A DNA stretch of 64,000 nt from assembly GCA_004017535.1 (NCBI GenBank), contig SAJS01000011.1, forward strand, positions 150,774 to 214,773, read 5' to 3'. The stretch's first letter is position 1. Every line of letters begins with the position of its first letter. The translations under genes and the position numbers were made by a program. Shown in pieces: positions 45,985-55,430 of the stretch. The stretch is from Mesorhizobium sp. GTDB lineage: Bacteria > Pseudomonadota > Alphaproteobacteria > Rhizobiales > Rhizobiaceae. The notes below the pieces were generated by a model. It saw nothing but the letters and a program-made list of their open reading frames with translations. It was not told where the DNA came from and did no database searches.

Positions 45985-46033
45985 GAGCATGATCTTTTCC
46001 GAAAACCGGTTCGCACTTTTCGGGATCATGCTC
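45985..46033. repeat. Rhizobial-type 49-bp palindrome
   Basis: Ends GAGCATGATC and GATCATGCTC with inner CCGAAAA/TTTTCGG arms. This palindrome occurs widely in rhizobial intergenic DNA in my recollection. It sits in the divergent promoter region between the MFS and lysR genes. A diverged relative is at 63830-63899. Confidence 0.7.
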
Positions 46034-46089
46034 GACCGGAAGATCGTGATCCGTCGAGTTGTGAACCAGTCTTGCAATGAGCATATTTC

Positions 46090-46106
46090 TGTGAAATAGA
46101 TTCACA
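46090..46106. promoter_or_regulatory. LysR-type operator candidate
   Basis: TGTGAAATAGATTCACA is a palindrome with 6-bp arms, containing T-N11-A (TGAAATAGATTCA). It ends just before the lysR start at 46108, as expected for an autoregulatory LysR site controlling the divergent MFS/aldo-keto reductase genes. Confidence 0.6.
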
Positions 46107-46107
46107 A

Positions 46108-47013
46108 ATGGCGAGACCCGAAATCAACCGCTCCGGTGAGATCGAAGTGTTCGTCCGTGTCGCCGAGACGGGCAGTTTTTCCGCCGCGGCGCGGGCCTTG
46201 CGCATGACGCCCTCGGCGGTGAGCAAGCTGATCGCGCGGCTGGAGGCACGGCTCGGCGCGCGGCTGGTCAGCCGCTCGACACGCAAGCTGCAACTGACGC
46301 CGGAGGGAACCAGCTTTTACGACAGCGGCCTGCGTATCCTTGCCGATCTCGATGCCGCGGAACGCGAGGCGGCCGCAGGCGCCGCCCCGCGCGGAAAGCT
46401 CAGGGTCAACTCCTACGTGCCGTTCGGCCAGCACCGCCTGATGGAATTGCTGCCGCGTTTCCTGGAGCGCTATCCCGAGATTTCCGTCGAAGCGGTGCTG
46501 ACCGACAATGTCATCAATCTGTTGGAGGAGCGGGCCGATGTCGCCATACGCGCCGGACCGCTCAGCGAGTCACGCCTGGTGGCGCGCAAGCTCGGCCAGA
46601 GCCGGATGGTGCTGGTTGCATCCCCTGCCTATCTCGACGCGCGCGGCACACCCAGCGCATTGTCCGATCTTGCCCGCCACAACATGCTCGCCTTCGGCTT
46701 CGCCAGGCATATCGACGGCTGGCCTTTCATCGATGCAGCGGGCAAATCGATCATCCTGCCGATCGTCGGGAACATGTCGCTGACCGATGGCGAAGCGATG
46801 CGGCGCACGACGCTGGCGGGAGCCGGCATCGCAAGACTAGCGCGCTGGCATGTCGAACCCGACATCGCCGCCGGACTGTTGGTGCCGCTGCTGGAAGAGT
46901 TCAATCCCGGCGACGAGGAGCCGACGCATGCCGTCTATGTCGGCCAGGGCAAGCATCTGCCGGCCAGGGTGCGGGCCTTTCTCGACTTTCTCGCGGAGAC
47001 TGTCCGCCTCTGA
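46108..47013 (+). CDS. LysR-family transcriptional regulator
   Basis: A 301-residue LTTR. The helix-turn-helix is at about residues 10-65: IEVFVRVAETGSFSAAARAL, RMTPSAVSKLIARLEARLG, then STRKLQLTPEG. The periplasmic-binding-like sensor domain follows (RGKLRVNSYVPFGQHRL). The close spacing to the divergent MFS gene and the palindrome at 46090-46106 suggest it regulates that MFS/aldo-keto reductase pair. The inducer is unknown. Confidence 0.9.
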   Translation: MARPEINRSGEIEVFVRVAETGSFSAAARALRMTPSAVSKLIARLEARLGARLVSRSTRKLQLTPEGTSFYDSGLRILADLDAAEREAAAGAAPRGKLRVNSYVPFGQHRLMELLPRFLERYPEISVEAVLTDNVINLLEERADVAIRAGPLSESRLVARKLGQSRMVLVASPAYLDARGTPSALSDLARHNMLAFGFARHIDGWPFIDAAGKSIILPIVGNMSLTDGEAMRRTTLAGAGIARLARWHVEPDIAAGLLVPLLEEFNPGDEEPTHAVYVGQGKHLPARVRAFLDFLAETVRL

Positions 47014-47020
47014 AACGGAA

Positions 47021-47045
47021 GAGCCGCGCTTAGACAGCGCGGCTC
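47021..47045. terminator. Hairpin between convergent lysR and aldo/keto reductase genes
   Basis: A perfect 9-bp stem, GAGCCGCGC/GCGCGGCTC, with a 7-nt loop. There is no long T-run on either strand, so efficiency is uncertain. Confidence 0.55.
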
Positions 47046-47074
47046 CCGAAAAAGTCAGCCTATTTGAAGACGGA

Positions 47075-48124
47075 TCAGGCTTTCGGCACGAAGGGCGCCG
47101 GACGCCGGCCGGCACTCTGCCGCTCCAACATCCAGCCGGGATATTCGGCGGGCAGTGCGCTCACCTCGTCGAGCCTGGCAAGATCGTCGGCATCGAGCTT
47201 CAAGCCGGTCGCGGCCAGGTTCTGCTCGAGCTGGTCCATGCGGCTGGCGCCGATGAGGACGCTCATCACAAAAGGTTTTGCCAGCACATAGCCAAGCGCC
47301 ACCGTGGCAACGCTGACGTCATGCTTCTTCGCCACCTCGCGCATGAGGGCAACCGCCGCCCAGGCGCGATCTTCGTTGACCGGCGGGAAGTTGAAGGAGG
47401 CGCGGCGGCCCTCGCCATTGCCGGGAGCGCCGGGACCGTATTTGCCGGAGAGCAGTCCGCCGGCCATCGGCGACCAGACCATCAGGCCGAGCTTCTCTTC
47501 ATTGATCAAAGGCACGATCTCGCGCTCGAGATCGCGGCCGGCGATCGAGTAATAGGACTGAATGGTCTCGAAGCGGGCGAAGCCCTTGCGCTCGGCAATG
47601 CCCAGCGCCTTGGCGATGCGCCAGGCCTGCCAGTTGGAGACGCCGACATAGCGCACCTTGCCGCTGGCGACGAGATCGTCGAGCGCGCGCAGCGTCTCGT
47701 CGATCGGGGTCACCGTGTCGGTGCCGTGCAGCTGGTAAAGGTCGATATGGTCGAGCTGCAGCCGCTTCAGGCTGCCGCCGACCGAATCCATGATGTGGCC
47801 ACGCGAGGAGCCACGCTCGTTCGGGCCGTTGCCCATGGCGCCATGCACCTTGGTGGCGATGATCACATCCGAACGCTTGATGCCGAGGTCCTTGAGCGAC
47901 TGTCCCAGCAGTTGCTCGGACTGGCCGAAGGAATAGACGTCGGCCGTGTCGAAGAAATTGACGCCGGCGGCGATCGAGCGGCCGACGATTTCGTTGACGC
48001 CCTTCTGGTCGAGGCTGGCGATCAGCCCCCATTGGGCATTCTGGCCGGCAGCGCCGAAGGTCATGGTGCCGAGGCAGAGTTCGGAAACGAAAAGGCCGGT
48101 ATTGCCAAGCTGGTTATAGCGCAT
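47075..48124 (-). CDS. Aldo/keto reductase (second)
   Basis: A 349-residue AKR-family enzyme. Tetrad: Asp and Tyr in FDTADVYSFG, Lys in IIATKVHG, His in LYQLHGTD. The cofactor segment is SVLIGASRMDQLEQNLAATG. It shares layout with the reductase at 43671-44705 but the sequence is clearly diverged, so this is not a recent duplication. The substrate is unknown. ATG 48124. Monocistronic, convergent with lysR. Confidence 0.9.
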   Translation of the reverse strand: MRYNQLGNTGLFVSELCLGTMTFGAAGQNAQWGLIASLDQKGVNEIVGRSIAAGVNFFDTADVYSFGQSEQLLGQSLKDLGIKRSDVIIATKVHGAMGNGPNERGSSRGHIMDSVGGSLKRLQLDHIDLYQLHGTDTVTPIDETLRALDDLVASGKVRYVGVSNWQAWRIAKALGIAERKGFARFETIQSYYSIAGRDLEREIVPLINEEKLGLMVWSPMAGGLLSGKYGPGAPGNGEGRRASFNFPPVNEDRAWAAVALMREVAKKHDVSVATVALGYVLAKPFVMSVLIGASRMDQLEQNLAATGLKLDADDLARLDEVSALPAEYPGWMLERQSAGRRPAPFVPKA

Positions 48125-48258
48125 GGTGCGATTTCCCCGAGAGAAGGATTGAATGACAACAGGGATATAGGAACGGCCCGTTTCGTTTCAAGCGCCTGCG
48201 CCGGCGCTATCGTTCGATTGGCCCCGGTAACGAGATCGTTACGAGCGGATCGGGGCGC

Positions 48259-48921
48259 TCAACGGCTGCCGAAGATCGCCGAGCCGACCCGGACGCTGGT
48301 CGCGCCGAAGGCGATCGCCGTCTCATAGTCGCCTGACATGCCCATCGACAGTTTTGCAACGCCGGCCTCGCGGGCGAGCTTCTCCAGCAGTGCGAAATGC
48401 GGGCCGGGGTTCTCATCGGCCGGCGGAATGCACATCAGGCCTTCGATGGCCAAGCCATGAGCGTCGCGGCAGCGCTTGACGAAGGCGACCGCCTCGCGCG
48501 GCTCGATGCCCGCCTTTTGCGGCTCGGAGCCGATGTTGACCTGGACATAGAGCCTTGGCGTCCGGCCCTGCCTGGTCATTTCCCTTGAAAGTTCCGCGGC
48601 GATCTTCTCGCGGTCAACCGTCTCGAAGACATCGAAAAGCGCTACCGCTTCCCTCGCCTTGTTGGACTGCAACGGGCCGATCAGATGCAGCTCCAGATCG
48701 GCAAATGCCTCCCTCAGCGCCGGCCATTTGCTCTGCGCTTCCTGCACGCGGTTCTCGCCGAAGACACGCTGACCGGCCTCGATCACAGGGCGGATATCCT
48801 CGGCCGCGAAGGTCTTCGACACCGCCACCAGGGTGACCGCGCCGGGCTCGCGCCTTGCCTCGCGCTCGGCGTTCGCTATCTTCGTCCTGACCGCGTGAAG
48901 CTGCTCTACGGCGTTCGTCAT
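48259..48921 (-). CDS. YggS-family PLP homeostasis protein
   Basis: A 220-residue YggS/PROSC/YBL036C protein that binds pyridoxal phosphate without known catalysis and helps balance PLP and amino acid pools. Lys36 in LVAVSKTF binds PLP. FGENRVQEAQSK, LHLIGPLQSNKA and LSMGMSGDYETAI are family hallmarks. The start ATG 48921 has AGGAT upstream; a longer frame start adds 21 residues. It is divergent from leuS. Confidence 0.92.
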   Translation of the reverse strand: MTNAVEQLHAVRTKIANAEREARREPGAVTLVAVSKTFAAEDIRPVIEAGQRVFGENRVQEAQSKWPALREAFADLELHLIGPLQSNKAREAVALFDVFETVDREKIAAELSREMTRQGRTPRLYVQVNIGSEPQKAGIEPREAVAFVKRCRDAHGLAIEGLMCIPPADENPGPHFALLEKLAREAGVAKLSMGMSGDYETAIAFGATSVRVGSAIFGSR

Positions 48922-49069
48922 GCCGCTATCCTGCCTATAGTTTTCATGGCCGGGCCGGCTCGCCGCAGTTGACGGGTCCGGCAATCCATGGTGAACACCG
49001 CGACGACATTGTCTCGGCTGCCGGTCTTTTCCGGGCGCCGCGTATCCGCTTTTAAGTGAAAAACATCCG

Positions 49070-51697
49070 ATGGCAACCGAACGTTACAATCCGCGCACGT
49101 CAGAGCCCAAATGGCAGAAAGCCTGGGCCGAAAAGAACCTGTTCGAGGCTCGCAACGACGATCCGAAGCCGAAATACTATGTGCTCGAGATGTTCCCCTA
49201 TCCGTCGGGCAAGATCCATATCGGCCATACCCGCAATTATACGATGGGCGACGTGGTGGCGCGCTACAAGCGGGCCAAGGGCTTCAACGTGCTGCATCCG
49301 ATGGGCTGGGACGCGTTCGGGATGCCGGCCGAAAACGCCGCCATGCAGAACAAGGTCCACCCCAAGGACTGGACCTACGAAAATATCGCCGTCATGCGCG
49401 AGCAGCTCAAGATGATGGGCCTGTCGCTCGACTGGGCGCGCGAGTTCGCGACCTGCGACGTCGACTATTACCACCGCCAGCAGATGCTGTTCATCGACTT
49501 CGTCGAGAAGGGGCTGGTGACGCGCAAATCCTCCAAGGTCAACTGGGACCCGGAGGACATGACGGTGCTCGCCAACGAGCAGGTCATCGACGGCCGCGGC
49601 TGGCGCTCGGGCGCGCTGGTCGAGCAGCGCGAGCTGACGCAGTGGTTCTTCAAGATCACCGACTTCGCGCAGGATCTGCTGGATTCGCTCAACCTGCTCG
49701 AGGAGTGGCCGGAGAAGGTCAAGCTGATGCAGCACAACTGGATCGGCCGCTCCGAAGGCCTGCTGATCCGCTGGCCGCTGGCAAAGCCGGTTGGCGACGC
49801 GCATGAGCTCGAAGTCTATACGACAAGGCCCGACACCATCTTCGGCGCTTCCTTCATGGCCGTCGCCGCCGACCACCCGCTGGCGCGGAAAGCCGCCGAG
49901 GAGAATGTCGAGCTGGCGAAGTTCATCGAGGAGGTCCGCCATATGGGCACCTCAGTGGCGGCGCTGGAGACGGCCGAGAAGAAGGGCTTCGACACCGGCA
50001 TCCGCGTCGTCCACCCGTTCGACGAGACTTGGACGCTGCCGGTCTATGTCGCCAATTTCGTGCTGATGGAATACGGCACCGGCGCCATTTTCGGCTGCCC
50101 GTCGGGCGACCAGCGCGACCTCGATTTCGCCAACAAATACGGCCTGCCGGTGATCCCGGTGGTGATGCCGGAAGACGGCGACGCCAAGACCTTCCAGGTC
50201 ATCGAGGAGGCCTATGTCGACGATGGCGTGATGATCAACTCGCGCTTCCTCGACGGCATGAAGCCCGAGAAGGCCTTCAATGAAGTGGCGAAGCTGCTGG
50301 AGGCAAAGACGATCGGCGGGCGGCCGATGGCGGAGCGCAAGGTGAATTTCCGCCTGCGCGACTGGGGCATCTCGCGCCAGCGCTATTGGGGCTGCCCGAT
50401 CCCGATGATCCATTGCGAGGATTGCGGCGTGGTGCCGGTGCCGAAGGGCGACCTGCCGGTGAAGCTGCCCGACGACATCGAATTCGACCGCCCCGGCAAT
50501 CCGCTCGACCGTCATCCGACCTGGCGGCATGTGAAGTGCCCGCAATGCGGCCGCGACGCGCGGCGCGAGACCGACACGATGGACACCTTCGTTGATTCGT
50601 CGTGGTATTTCGCGCGCTTCACCGCGCCCTGGGCGAACGAGCCGACCGAGCCGAAGGCGGCCGATGAATGGCTGGCGGTCGACCAGTATATCGGCGGCAT
50701 CGAGCACGCGATCCTGCATCTGCTCTACTCGCGCTTCTTCACCCGCGCCATGCGCGAGACCGGGCACCTGAACCTTGCCGAGCCGTTCAAGGGCCTGTTC
50801 ACGCAAGGCATGGTGGTGCACGAGACCTACCGTGTCGGCGGGCCGTCGAACAACGGACGCTGGCTGTCGCCGAGCGAGGTCAGGCTCGAGGATGTCGGCG
50901 GCAAGCGCCTCGCCTTCGAGATCGCCACCGGCGAGGAGGCGACGATCGGCGCGCTCGAGAAGATGTCGAAGTCGAAGAAGAACACGGTGAGCCCGGAAGA
51001 GATCACCGACGGCTACGGCGCCGACACGGCGCGCTGGTTCATGCTGTCGGACTCGCCGCCGGAGCGCGACGTCGAGTGGACCGACGATGGCGCGGCCGGA
51101 GCGCATCGTTTCGTGCAGCGCATCTGGCGACTGGTGCAGATCGCCGCCGAATCTCTGCCCGGCGTGAAGCCGGCAGCGGCGAAGGATGGCGATGCGGGCG
51201 CCGTGTCCAAGGCCGCGCACAAGATCCTGAAGGCGGTCGGCGAGGACATCGAGAAGCTCGGCTTCAACCGCGCGATCGCCCGCATCTACGAGCTCGCCAA
51301 TGCGCTGGCGAGCCCGCTCAACGACGTCGCCGAAGGCAAGGCCGACGCCGCGCTGAAGGGCGCCTGCCGGGAGGCGGTGGAGGTCCTGGTGCACATCATC
51401 GCGCCGGTCATGCCGCATCTGGCGGAGGAATGCTGGGAGACGCTGGGCGGGACCGAGATGGTCGCCGAGCGCCCGTGGCCGGTCTACCATCCGGCACTGG
51501 TCGTCGACAACGAGATCGTGCTGCCGGTGCAGGTCAACGGCAAGAAGCGCGGGGATTTGACAATTGCCCGCGACGCGGATCAAGGTGCCGTCGAAAAAGC
51601 GGTGCTGGCTCTCGACTTCGTGCAAAAAGCACTGGAAGGTAAGGCTCCGCGCAAGGTGATCATCGTCCCGCAGAGGATCGTCAATGTCGTTGCCTGA
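49070..51697 (+). CDS. leuS: Leucyl-tRNA synthetase
   Basis: An 875-residue class Ia synthetase that charges tRNA-Leu. The HIGH motif is HIGHTRNY (from residue 49) and KMSKS is KMSKSKKN (from residue 631). The CP1 editing domain includes [20 protein letters not shown], and a zinc-type cysteine set is visible near [11 protein letters not shown] and CPQCGRDA. The last 14 nt overlap lptE, so the two genes are coupled, as in many Proteobacteria. Confidence 0.98.
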   Translation: MATERYNPRTSEPKWQKAWAEKNLFEARNDDPKPKYYVLEMFPYPSGKIHIGHTRNYTMGDVVARYKRAKGFNVLHPMGWDAFGMPAENAAMQNKVHPKDWTYENIAVMREQLKMMGLSLDWAREFATCDVDYYHRQQMLFIDFVEKGLVTRKSSKVNWDPEDMTVLANEQVIDGRGWRSGALVEQRELTQWFFKITDFAQDLLDSLNLLEEWPEKVKLMQHNWIGRSEGLLIRWPLAKPVGDAHELEVYTTRPDTIFGASFMAVAADHPLARKAAEENVELAKFIEEVRHMGTSVAALETAEKKGFDTGIRVVHPFDETWTLPVYVANFVLMEYGTGAIFGCPSGDQRDLDFANKYGLPVIPVVMPEDGDAKTFQVIEEAYVDDGVMINSRFLDGMKPEKAFNEVAKLLEAKTIGGRPMAERKVNFRLRDWGISRQRYWGCPIPMIHCEDCGVVPVPKGDLPVKLPDDIEFDRPGNPLDRHPTWRHVKCPQCGRDARRETDTMDTFVDSSWYFARFTAPWANEPTEPKAADEWLAVDQYIGGIEHAILHLLYSRFFTRAMRETGHLNLAEPFKGLFTQGMVVHETYRVGGPSNNGRWLSPSEVRLEDVGGKRLAFEIATGEEATIGALEKMSKSKKNTVSPEEITDGYGADTARWFMLSDSPPERDVEWTDDGAAGAHRFVQRIWRLVQIAAESLPGVKPAAAKDGDAGAVSKAAHKILKAVGEDIEKLGFNRAIARIYELANALASPLNDVAEGKADAALKGACREAVEVLVHIIAPVMPHLAEECWETLGGTEMVAERPWPVYHPALVVDNEIVLPVQVNGKKRGDLTIARDADQGAVEKAVLALDFVQKALEGKAPRKVIIVPQRIVNVVA

Positions 51698-52265
51698 TCC
51701 GGTGAAGTCACAAGCGATCCACCTGCGCGGCCGCCTGGCGGTCTGCGGCATGGCCGCCGCGCTGGCGCTGGTCTCTGCCTGCACCGTGCGGCCGCTCTAT
51801 TCCAACCAGCCGCTGTCGCCCGGATCGCAGCTCAGCGCCTCCGCCGAGCTTGCCTCGATTTCGATCAAGCCGGTCAACACCCGTTATGCGCAGCAGGTGC
51901 GCAACAATCTGATCTTCGCTTTCGGGCAGGGCTCGGGCGAGCCGGCCTCGCCGGCCTACACGCTCGATCTCGGCGTCACCGAGCTGGTCGAATCGGCGGC
52001 CATCGTGCAGGTGCAGACCCAGGAAGACGAGCCGACGGCGGGCACGGTCACGCTGACCGCCAACTACGTGCTCAGGGACACCGCGACCAACACGGTGATT
52101 GCCGTCGGCAAGCGCTCGATCCCGTCGTCCTTCGACCGGCCGCGCCAGGAATTCGCGGCCTATCGCGCGCAGATCGACGCCGAGAACCGCGCGGCGCGTG
52201 AGTTGGCCGATCTGCTGCGGCTTTCCATTGCGCAGGATTTGGCCAAGCACGGCAAGAAAGCCTAG
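51684..52265 (+). CDS. lptE: LPS assembly lipoprotein LptE
   Basis: A 193-residue outer-membrane lipoprotein. The signal peptide ends in the lipobox LVSAC with Cys33, and the mature part opens [18 protein letters not shown], the LptE/RlpB pattern. It plugs and supports LptD during LPS insertion. Its ATG lies within the last codons of leuS. In E. coli holA follows lptE; here a family A repeat and a terminator follow instead. Confidence 0.88.
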   Translation: MSLPDPVKSQAIHLRGRLAVCGMAAALALVSACTVRPLYSNQPLSPGSQLSASAELASISIKPVNTRYAQQVRNNLIFAFGQGSGEPASPAYTLDLGVTELVESAAIVQVQTQEDEPTAGTVTLTANYVLRDTATNTVIAVGKRSIPSSFDRPRQEFAAYRAQIDAENRAARELADLLRLSIAQDLAKHGKKA

Positions 52266-52266
52266 A

Positions 52267-52405
52267 GCCGTACCGATATTCAGGTGAGGCCGGCCTGCGA
52301 ACGGCGGTTTTCTCCGCTTCCGGTGCTCACGTACTTCAGTACGCTCCGCTCCGGTTCTCGAAAACCACCGTTCTCGGCTCGGCCTGACCTGAATCTCGGC
52401 ACGCC
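52267..52405. repeat. Family A intergenic element, copy A4
   Basis: 139 bp with ends CGATATTCAGGTG and GACCTGAATCTCGGC. The hairpin is CTCACGTAC/GTACGCTCC, and the outer arms GGTTTTC/GAAAACC enclose CGCTTCCGG and CTCCGGTTC. Starts right after the lptE stop. Confidence 0.8.
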
Positions 52406-52424
52406 TTCGCGCGCCGTTTGAAAC

Positions 52425-52452
52425 AAAAAAGGCCGGTCGCCCGGCCTTTTTT
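52425..52452. terminator. Bidirectional rho-independent terminator
   Basis: A perfect 12-bp stem, AAAAAAGGCCGG with CCGGCCTTTTTT, and a 4-nt TCGC loop. It ends lptE on the plus strand and the aldolase on the minus strand. Confidence 0.93.
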
Positions 52453-52472
52453 GGTCTGACGAGATGCCGGCT

Positions 52473-53129
52473 TCAGCCGATCTTCTGGCCGGTCTTGGCC
52501 CAGTCGGCGAGGAAGGCGGCGAGGCCCTTGTCGGTCAGCGGATGATTGACCAGCGCCTTCAGGGTCGCCGGCGGCGCGGTGACGACGTCGGCGCCGATGA
52601 GCGCAGCCTGCTTGACATGGTTCACCGTGCGCACCGAGGCGGTCAGGATCTCGGTCTTGAAATCGTAATTGTCGTAGATGGTGCGGATTTCCGAGATCAA
52701 CTCCATGCCGTCCGAGCCGGTGTCATCAATGCGGCCGACGAAGGGCGAGATGAAGGAGGCGCCGGCCTTGGCGGCGAGCAGCGCCTGGTTGGCTGAGAAG
52801 CAGAGCGTGACATTGACCATGCGCTTCATCTCGGTGCGGATCGTCTTGCAGGCCTTGAGGCCATCCAGCGTCAGCGGCACCTTGATGCAGACATTCGGCG
52901 CGATCTTGGCCAGTACCTCGGCCTCCGCCATCATCTGCTTGAATTCGGTCGCCACGACCTCGGCCGAGACCGGGCCTTCGACGATGTCGCAGATCTGCTT
53001 GGTGACTTCGGCGATCTTGCCGCCCGATTTCAGGATCAGCGACGGGTTGGTGGTGACGCCGTCGAGAAGCCCCAGATCGTGCAGCTCCTTAATTTCCTTG
53101 ATGTCAGCGGTGTCGACGAAAAACTTCAT
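52473..53129 (-). CDS. Transaldolase-like / fructose-6-phosphate aldolase
   Basis: A 218-residue single-domain TIM barrel of the small transaldolase (FSA/TalC) subfamily. It begins [20 protein letters not shown]; the N-terminal barrel motif is [13 protein letters not shown], and the Schiff-base Lys83 sits in [28 protein letters not shown] and [17 protein letters not shown] are hallmarks. Whether it acts as a true transaldolase of the pentose phosphate pathway or as an aldolase on fructose 6-phosphate cannot be told from sequence. It is divergent from priA with a 90-nt gap. Confidence 0.92.
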   Translation of the reverse strand: MKFFVDTADIKEIKELHDLGLLDGVTTNPSLILKSGGKIAEVTKQICDIVEGPVSAEVVATEFKQMMAEAEVLAKIAPNVCIKVPLTLDGLKACKTIRTEMKRMVNVTLCFSANQALLAAKAGASFISPFVGRIDDTGSDGMELISEIRTIYDNYDFKTEILTASVRTVNHVKQAALIGADVVTAPPATLKALVNHPLTDKGLAAFLADWAKTGQKIG

Positions 53130-53183
53130 GGCTGTCTCCTTGGGGATTGCCCGGCAGGCGCCAGGCAGATGAGAGGGTCCCCT

Positions 53184-53197
53184 TTGATCTAGACCAA
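53184..53197. promoter_or_regulatory. FNR/FixK-box-like palindrome
   Basis: TTGATCTAGACCAA matches the TTGAT-N4-ATCAA consensus except for one base in the second arm. It lies in the 90-nt divergent region between the aldolase and priA. Candidate only. Confidence 0.3.
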
Positions 53198-53219
53198 AGT
53201 CAGGGCAAGGTCACGCCTG

Positions 53220-55403
53220 ATGATCGAAGATTCGCCCTTTGTCACGGCCGCGCCGGTGCTGGTGCCGATGCCGGCCGAACGGCCCTACACCTATGCCGTG
53301 CCGCCCGGCATGCGCGTGGTGCCGGGCTCGATCGTGCGCGTGCCGCTCGGGCCGCGCCAAGTGGCCGGCATCGTCTGGGATGGCGCGGTCGAGGCTGTCG
53401 ATGCCAAGAAGTTGCGGCCGATCGAGGAGGTCTTCGATTGTCCGCCGATCGACCGCGCCATGCGCCGTTTCGTCGACTGGATCGCGCATTACACATTGTC
53501 GGCGCCGGGCATGGTCGCGCGGATGCTACTCCGAGCTCCCGAAGCATTCGACCCGGAGCCTTGGATCGAAGGATTGCAGCGCACGCTTGCCGAACCCGAC
53601 CGGCTGACCGATGCGCGGCGGCGGGTGCTCGAAACCGCAGAGGGCGGGCTTGCCTGGACGCGCTCGGGCCTGGCGCATGCGGCGGGCGTGTCGTCGACCG
53701 TGATCGACGGATTGCGGGCGCAGGGCGTGTTCGAGACGGTGATGATCCCACCGCGGCCGGTCGTGGCCGCGCCCGATCCCGGCCACGGCGAGCCGGAGCT
53801 GATGCCGGATCAGCGCGTCGCGGCGGATAAGCTGCGGGCGGCAATCGCTACAGACACCTTCAACGTCACCCTGCTCGACGGTGTCACCGGGTCGGGCAAG
53901 ACGGAAGTCTATTTCGAAGCCGTGGCGGCGGCCCTCGACAAGGGCAGGCAGGTGCTGATCCTCTTGCCGGAAATCGCGCTGACGCATGCCTTCCTCGAAC
54001 GCTTCCAGGACCGGTTCGGCGCCAAGCCGGCGGAGTGGCATTCCGACCTGCCGCCGCGGATGCGTGAACGCGTCTGGCGGCAGGTGGCCGAGGGCGGCGT
54101 GCGCGTCGTCGCCGGCGCGCGCTCGGCGCTGTTCCTGCCGTTCAAGCAACTCGGCCTGATCGTCGTCGACGAGGAGCACGACCCCGCCTACAAACAGGAA
54201 GACCGCGTCTTCTACAACGCGCGCGACATGGCTGTGGTGCGCGGCCATATCGGCGGCTTTCCCGTCGTGCTCGCCTCGGCCACGCCGTCGGTGGAAAGCC
54301 GGGTCAACGCCAGCCAGGGCCGCTACGATCGGGCCGTGCTGTCGTCGCGTTTCGCGGAAGCCGCGCTCCCCGACCTGAAGTCGATCGACATGCGGCGCTC
54401 GCCGCCGGCGCGCGGCGGCTTCCTGTCGCCGGTCCTGCTGGAACAGATGCAGCGCACGCTGGAGAGGAAGGAACAGTCGCTGCTCTTCCTCAACCGGCGC
54501 GGCTATGCGCCGCTGACGCTCTGCCGCGTCTGCGGCCACCGTTTCGGCTGTCCGGTCTGTTCGGCCTGGCTGGTCGAGCATCGCTTTCGCGGCCAGCTCG
54601 TCTGTCACCATTGCGGCCATAATGAGCGGCGGCCGGAGGCTTGTCCGGAATGCGGCACGCTCGACCATCTGGTGGCCTGCGGCCCCGGCGTCGAACGAAT
54701 CGCCGAGGAGGTGGTCGCCCATTTCCCGGACGCGCGTACCATCGTGCTGTCGTCTGACCTTCTGGGCGGCGTGCGCCGGTTGCGGCTCGAGCTCGAAGCC
54801 GTCGCCAATGGCGAGGCCGACATCGTCATCGGCACGCAACTCGTCGCCAAGGGTCACAATTTTCCCGGCATGACGCTTGTCGGCGTGGTCGACGCGGATC
54901 TTGGGCTCGCCAATGGCGATCCGCGCGCCGCCGAGCGCACCTTCCAGTTGCTCAGCCAGGTGACGGGACGCGCCGGCCGCACTGGCAAGAAGAGCCTCGG
55001 CCTGTTGCAGACCTATCAGCCGGATCACCCGGTGATGCGGGCGATCGTTTCGGGCGATTCGGAAGCCTTTTACGAGCGCGAGATCGCCGAGCGCGAGCGG
55101 GCAGGGCTGCCGCCGTTCGGCCGGCTCGCCGGCATCATCGTGAGCGCCGCGACACGGGGCGAGGCCGAAAGCCATGCGCGGGGATTGAGGCGCGCGGCAC
55201 CGACGGCCTCCGACCTGTTCGTGCTCGGCCCAGCCGAAGCGCCGCTGTCGCTGATCGGCGGCCGTCACCGCTTCCGATTGCTTGTCCAGGGCGAACGGCG
55301 TGCCGACATGCAAGGCTTCATACGCGCCATGCTGGCCGAGGGGCCGAAGCTGCGCGGCTCGGTGCGCGTGCAGGTCGACATCGACCCGCAGAGCTTCCTA
55401 TAA
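53220..55403 (+). CDS. priA: Primosomal protein N' (PriA helicase)
   Basis: A 727-residue 3'-5' DNA helicase for replication restart. The N-terminal DNA-binding domain is followed by Walker A GVTGSGKTEVYFEA (from residue 221) and the Walker B box VDEEHDPAYKQED. The zinc-binding insert has cysteine pairs CRVCGHRFGCPVC, CHHCG and CPECG, and helicase motifs V/VI are VIGTQLVAKGHNFPG and QVTGRAGRTGKKSLG. Slightly shorter in the N-terminal region than E. coli PriA. It lies divergent from the aldolase and is the nearest replication gene to the ATP synthase operon, as I recall from other rhizobia. Confidence 0.96.
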   Translation: MIEDSPFVTAAPVLVPMPAERPYTYAVPPGMRVVPGSIVRVPLGPRQVAGIVWDGAVEAVDAKKLRPIEEVFDCPPIDRAMRRFVDWIAHYTLSAPGMVARMLLRAPEAFDPEPWIEGLQRTLAEPDRLTDARRRVLETAEGGLAWTRSGLAHAAGVSSTVIDGLRAQGVFETVMIPPRPVVAAPDPGHGEPELMPDQRVAADKLRAAIATDTFNVTLLDGVTGSGKTEVYFEAVAAALDKGRQVLILLPEIALTHAFLERFQDRFGAKPAEWHSDLPPRMRERVWRQVAEGGVRVVAGARSALFLPFKQLGLIVVDEEHDPAYKQEDRVFYNARDMAVVRGHIGGFPVVLASATPSVESRVNASQGRYDRAVLSSRFAEAALPDLKSIDMRRSPPARGGFLSPVLLEQMQRTLERKEQSLLFLNRRGYAPLTLCRVCGHRFGCPVCSAWLVEHRFRGQLVCHHCGHNERRPEACPECGTLDHLVACGPGVERIAEEVVAHFPDARTIVLSSDLLGGVRRLRLELEAVANGEADIVIGTQLVAKGHNFPGMTLVGVVDADLGLANGDPRAAERTFQLLSQVTGRAGRTGKKSLGLLQTYQPDHPVMRAIVSGDSEAFYEREIAERERAGLPPFGRLAGIIVSAATRGEAESHARGLRRAAPTASDLFVLGPAEAPLSLIGGRHRFRLLVQGERRADMQGFIRAMLAEGPKLRGSVRVQVDIDPQSFL

Positions 55404-55430
55404 AGCCACGATCCCAACGGAGTGCCGCTT

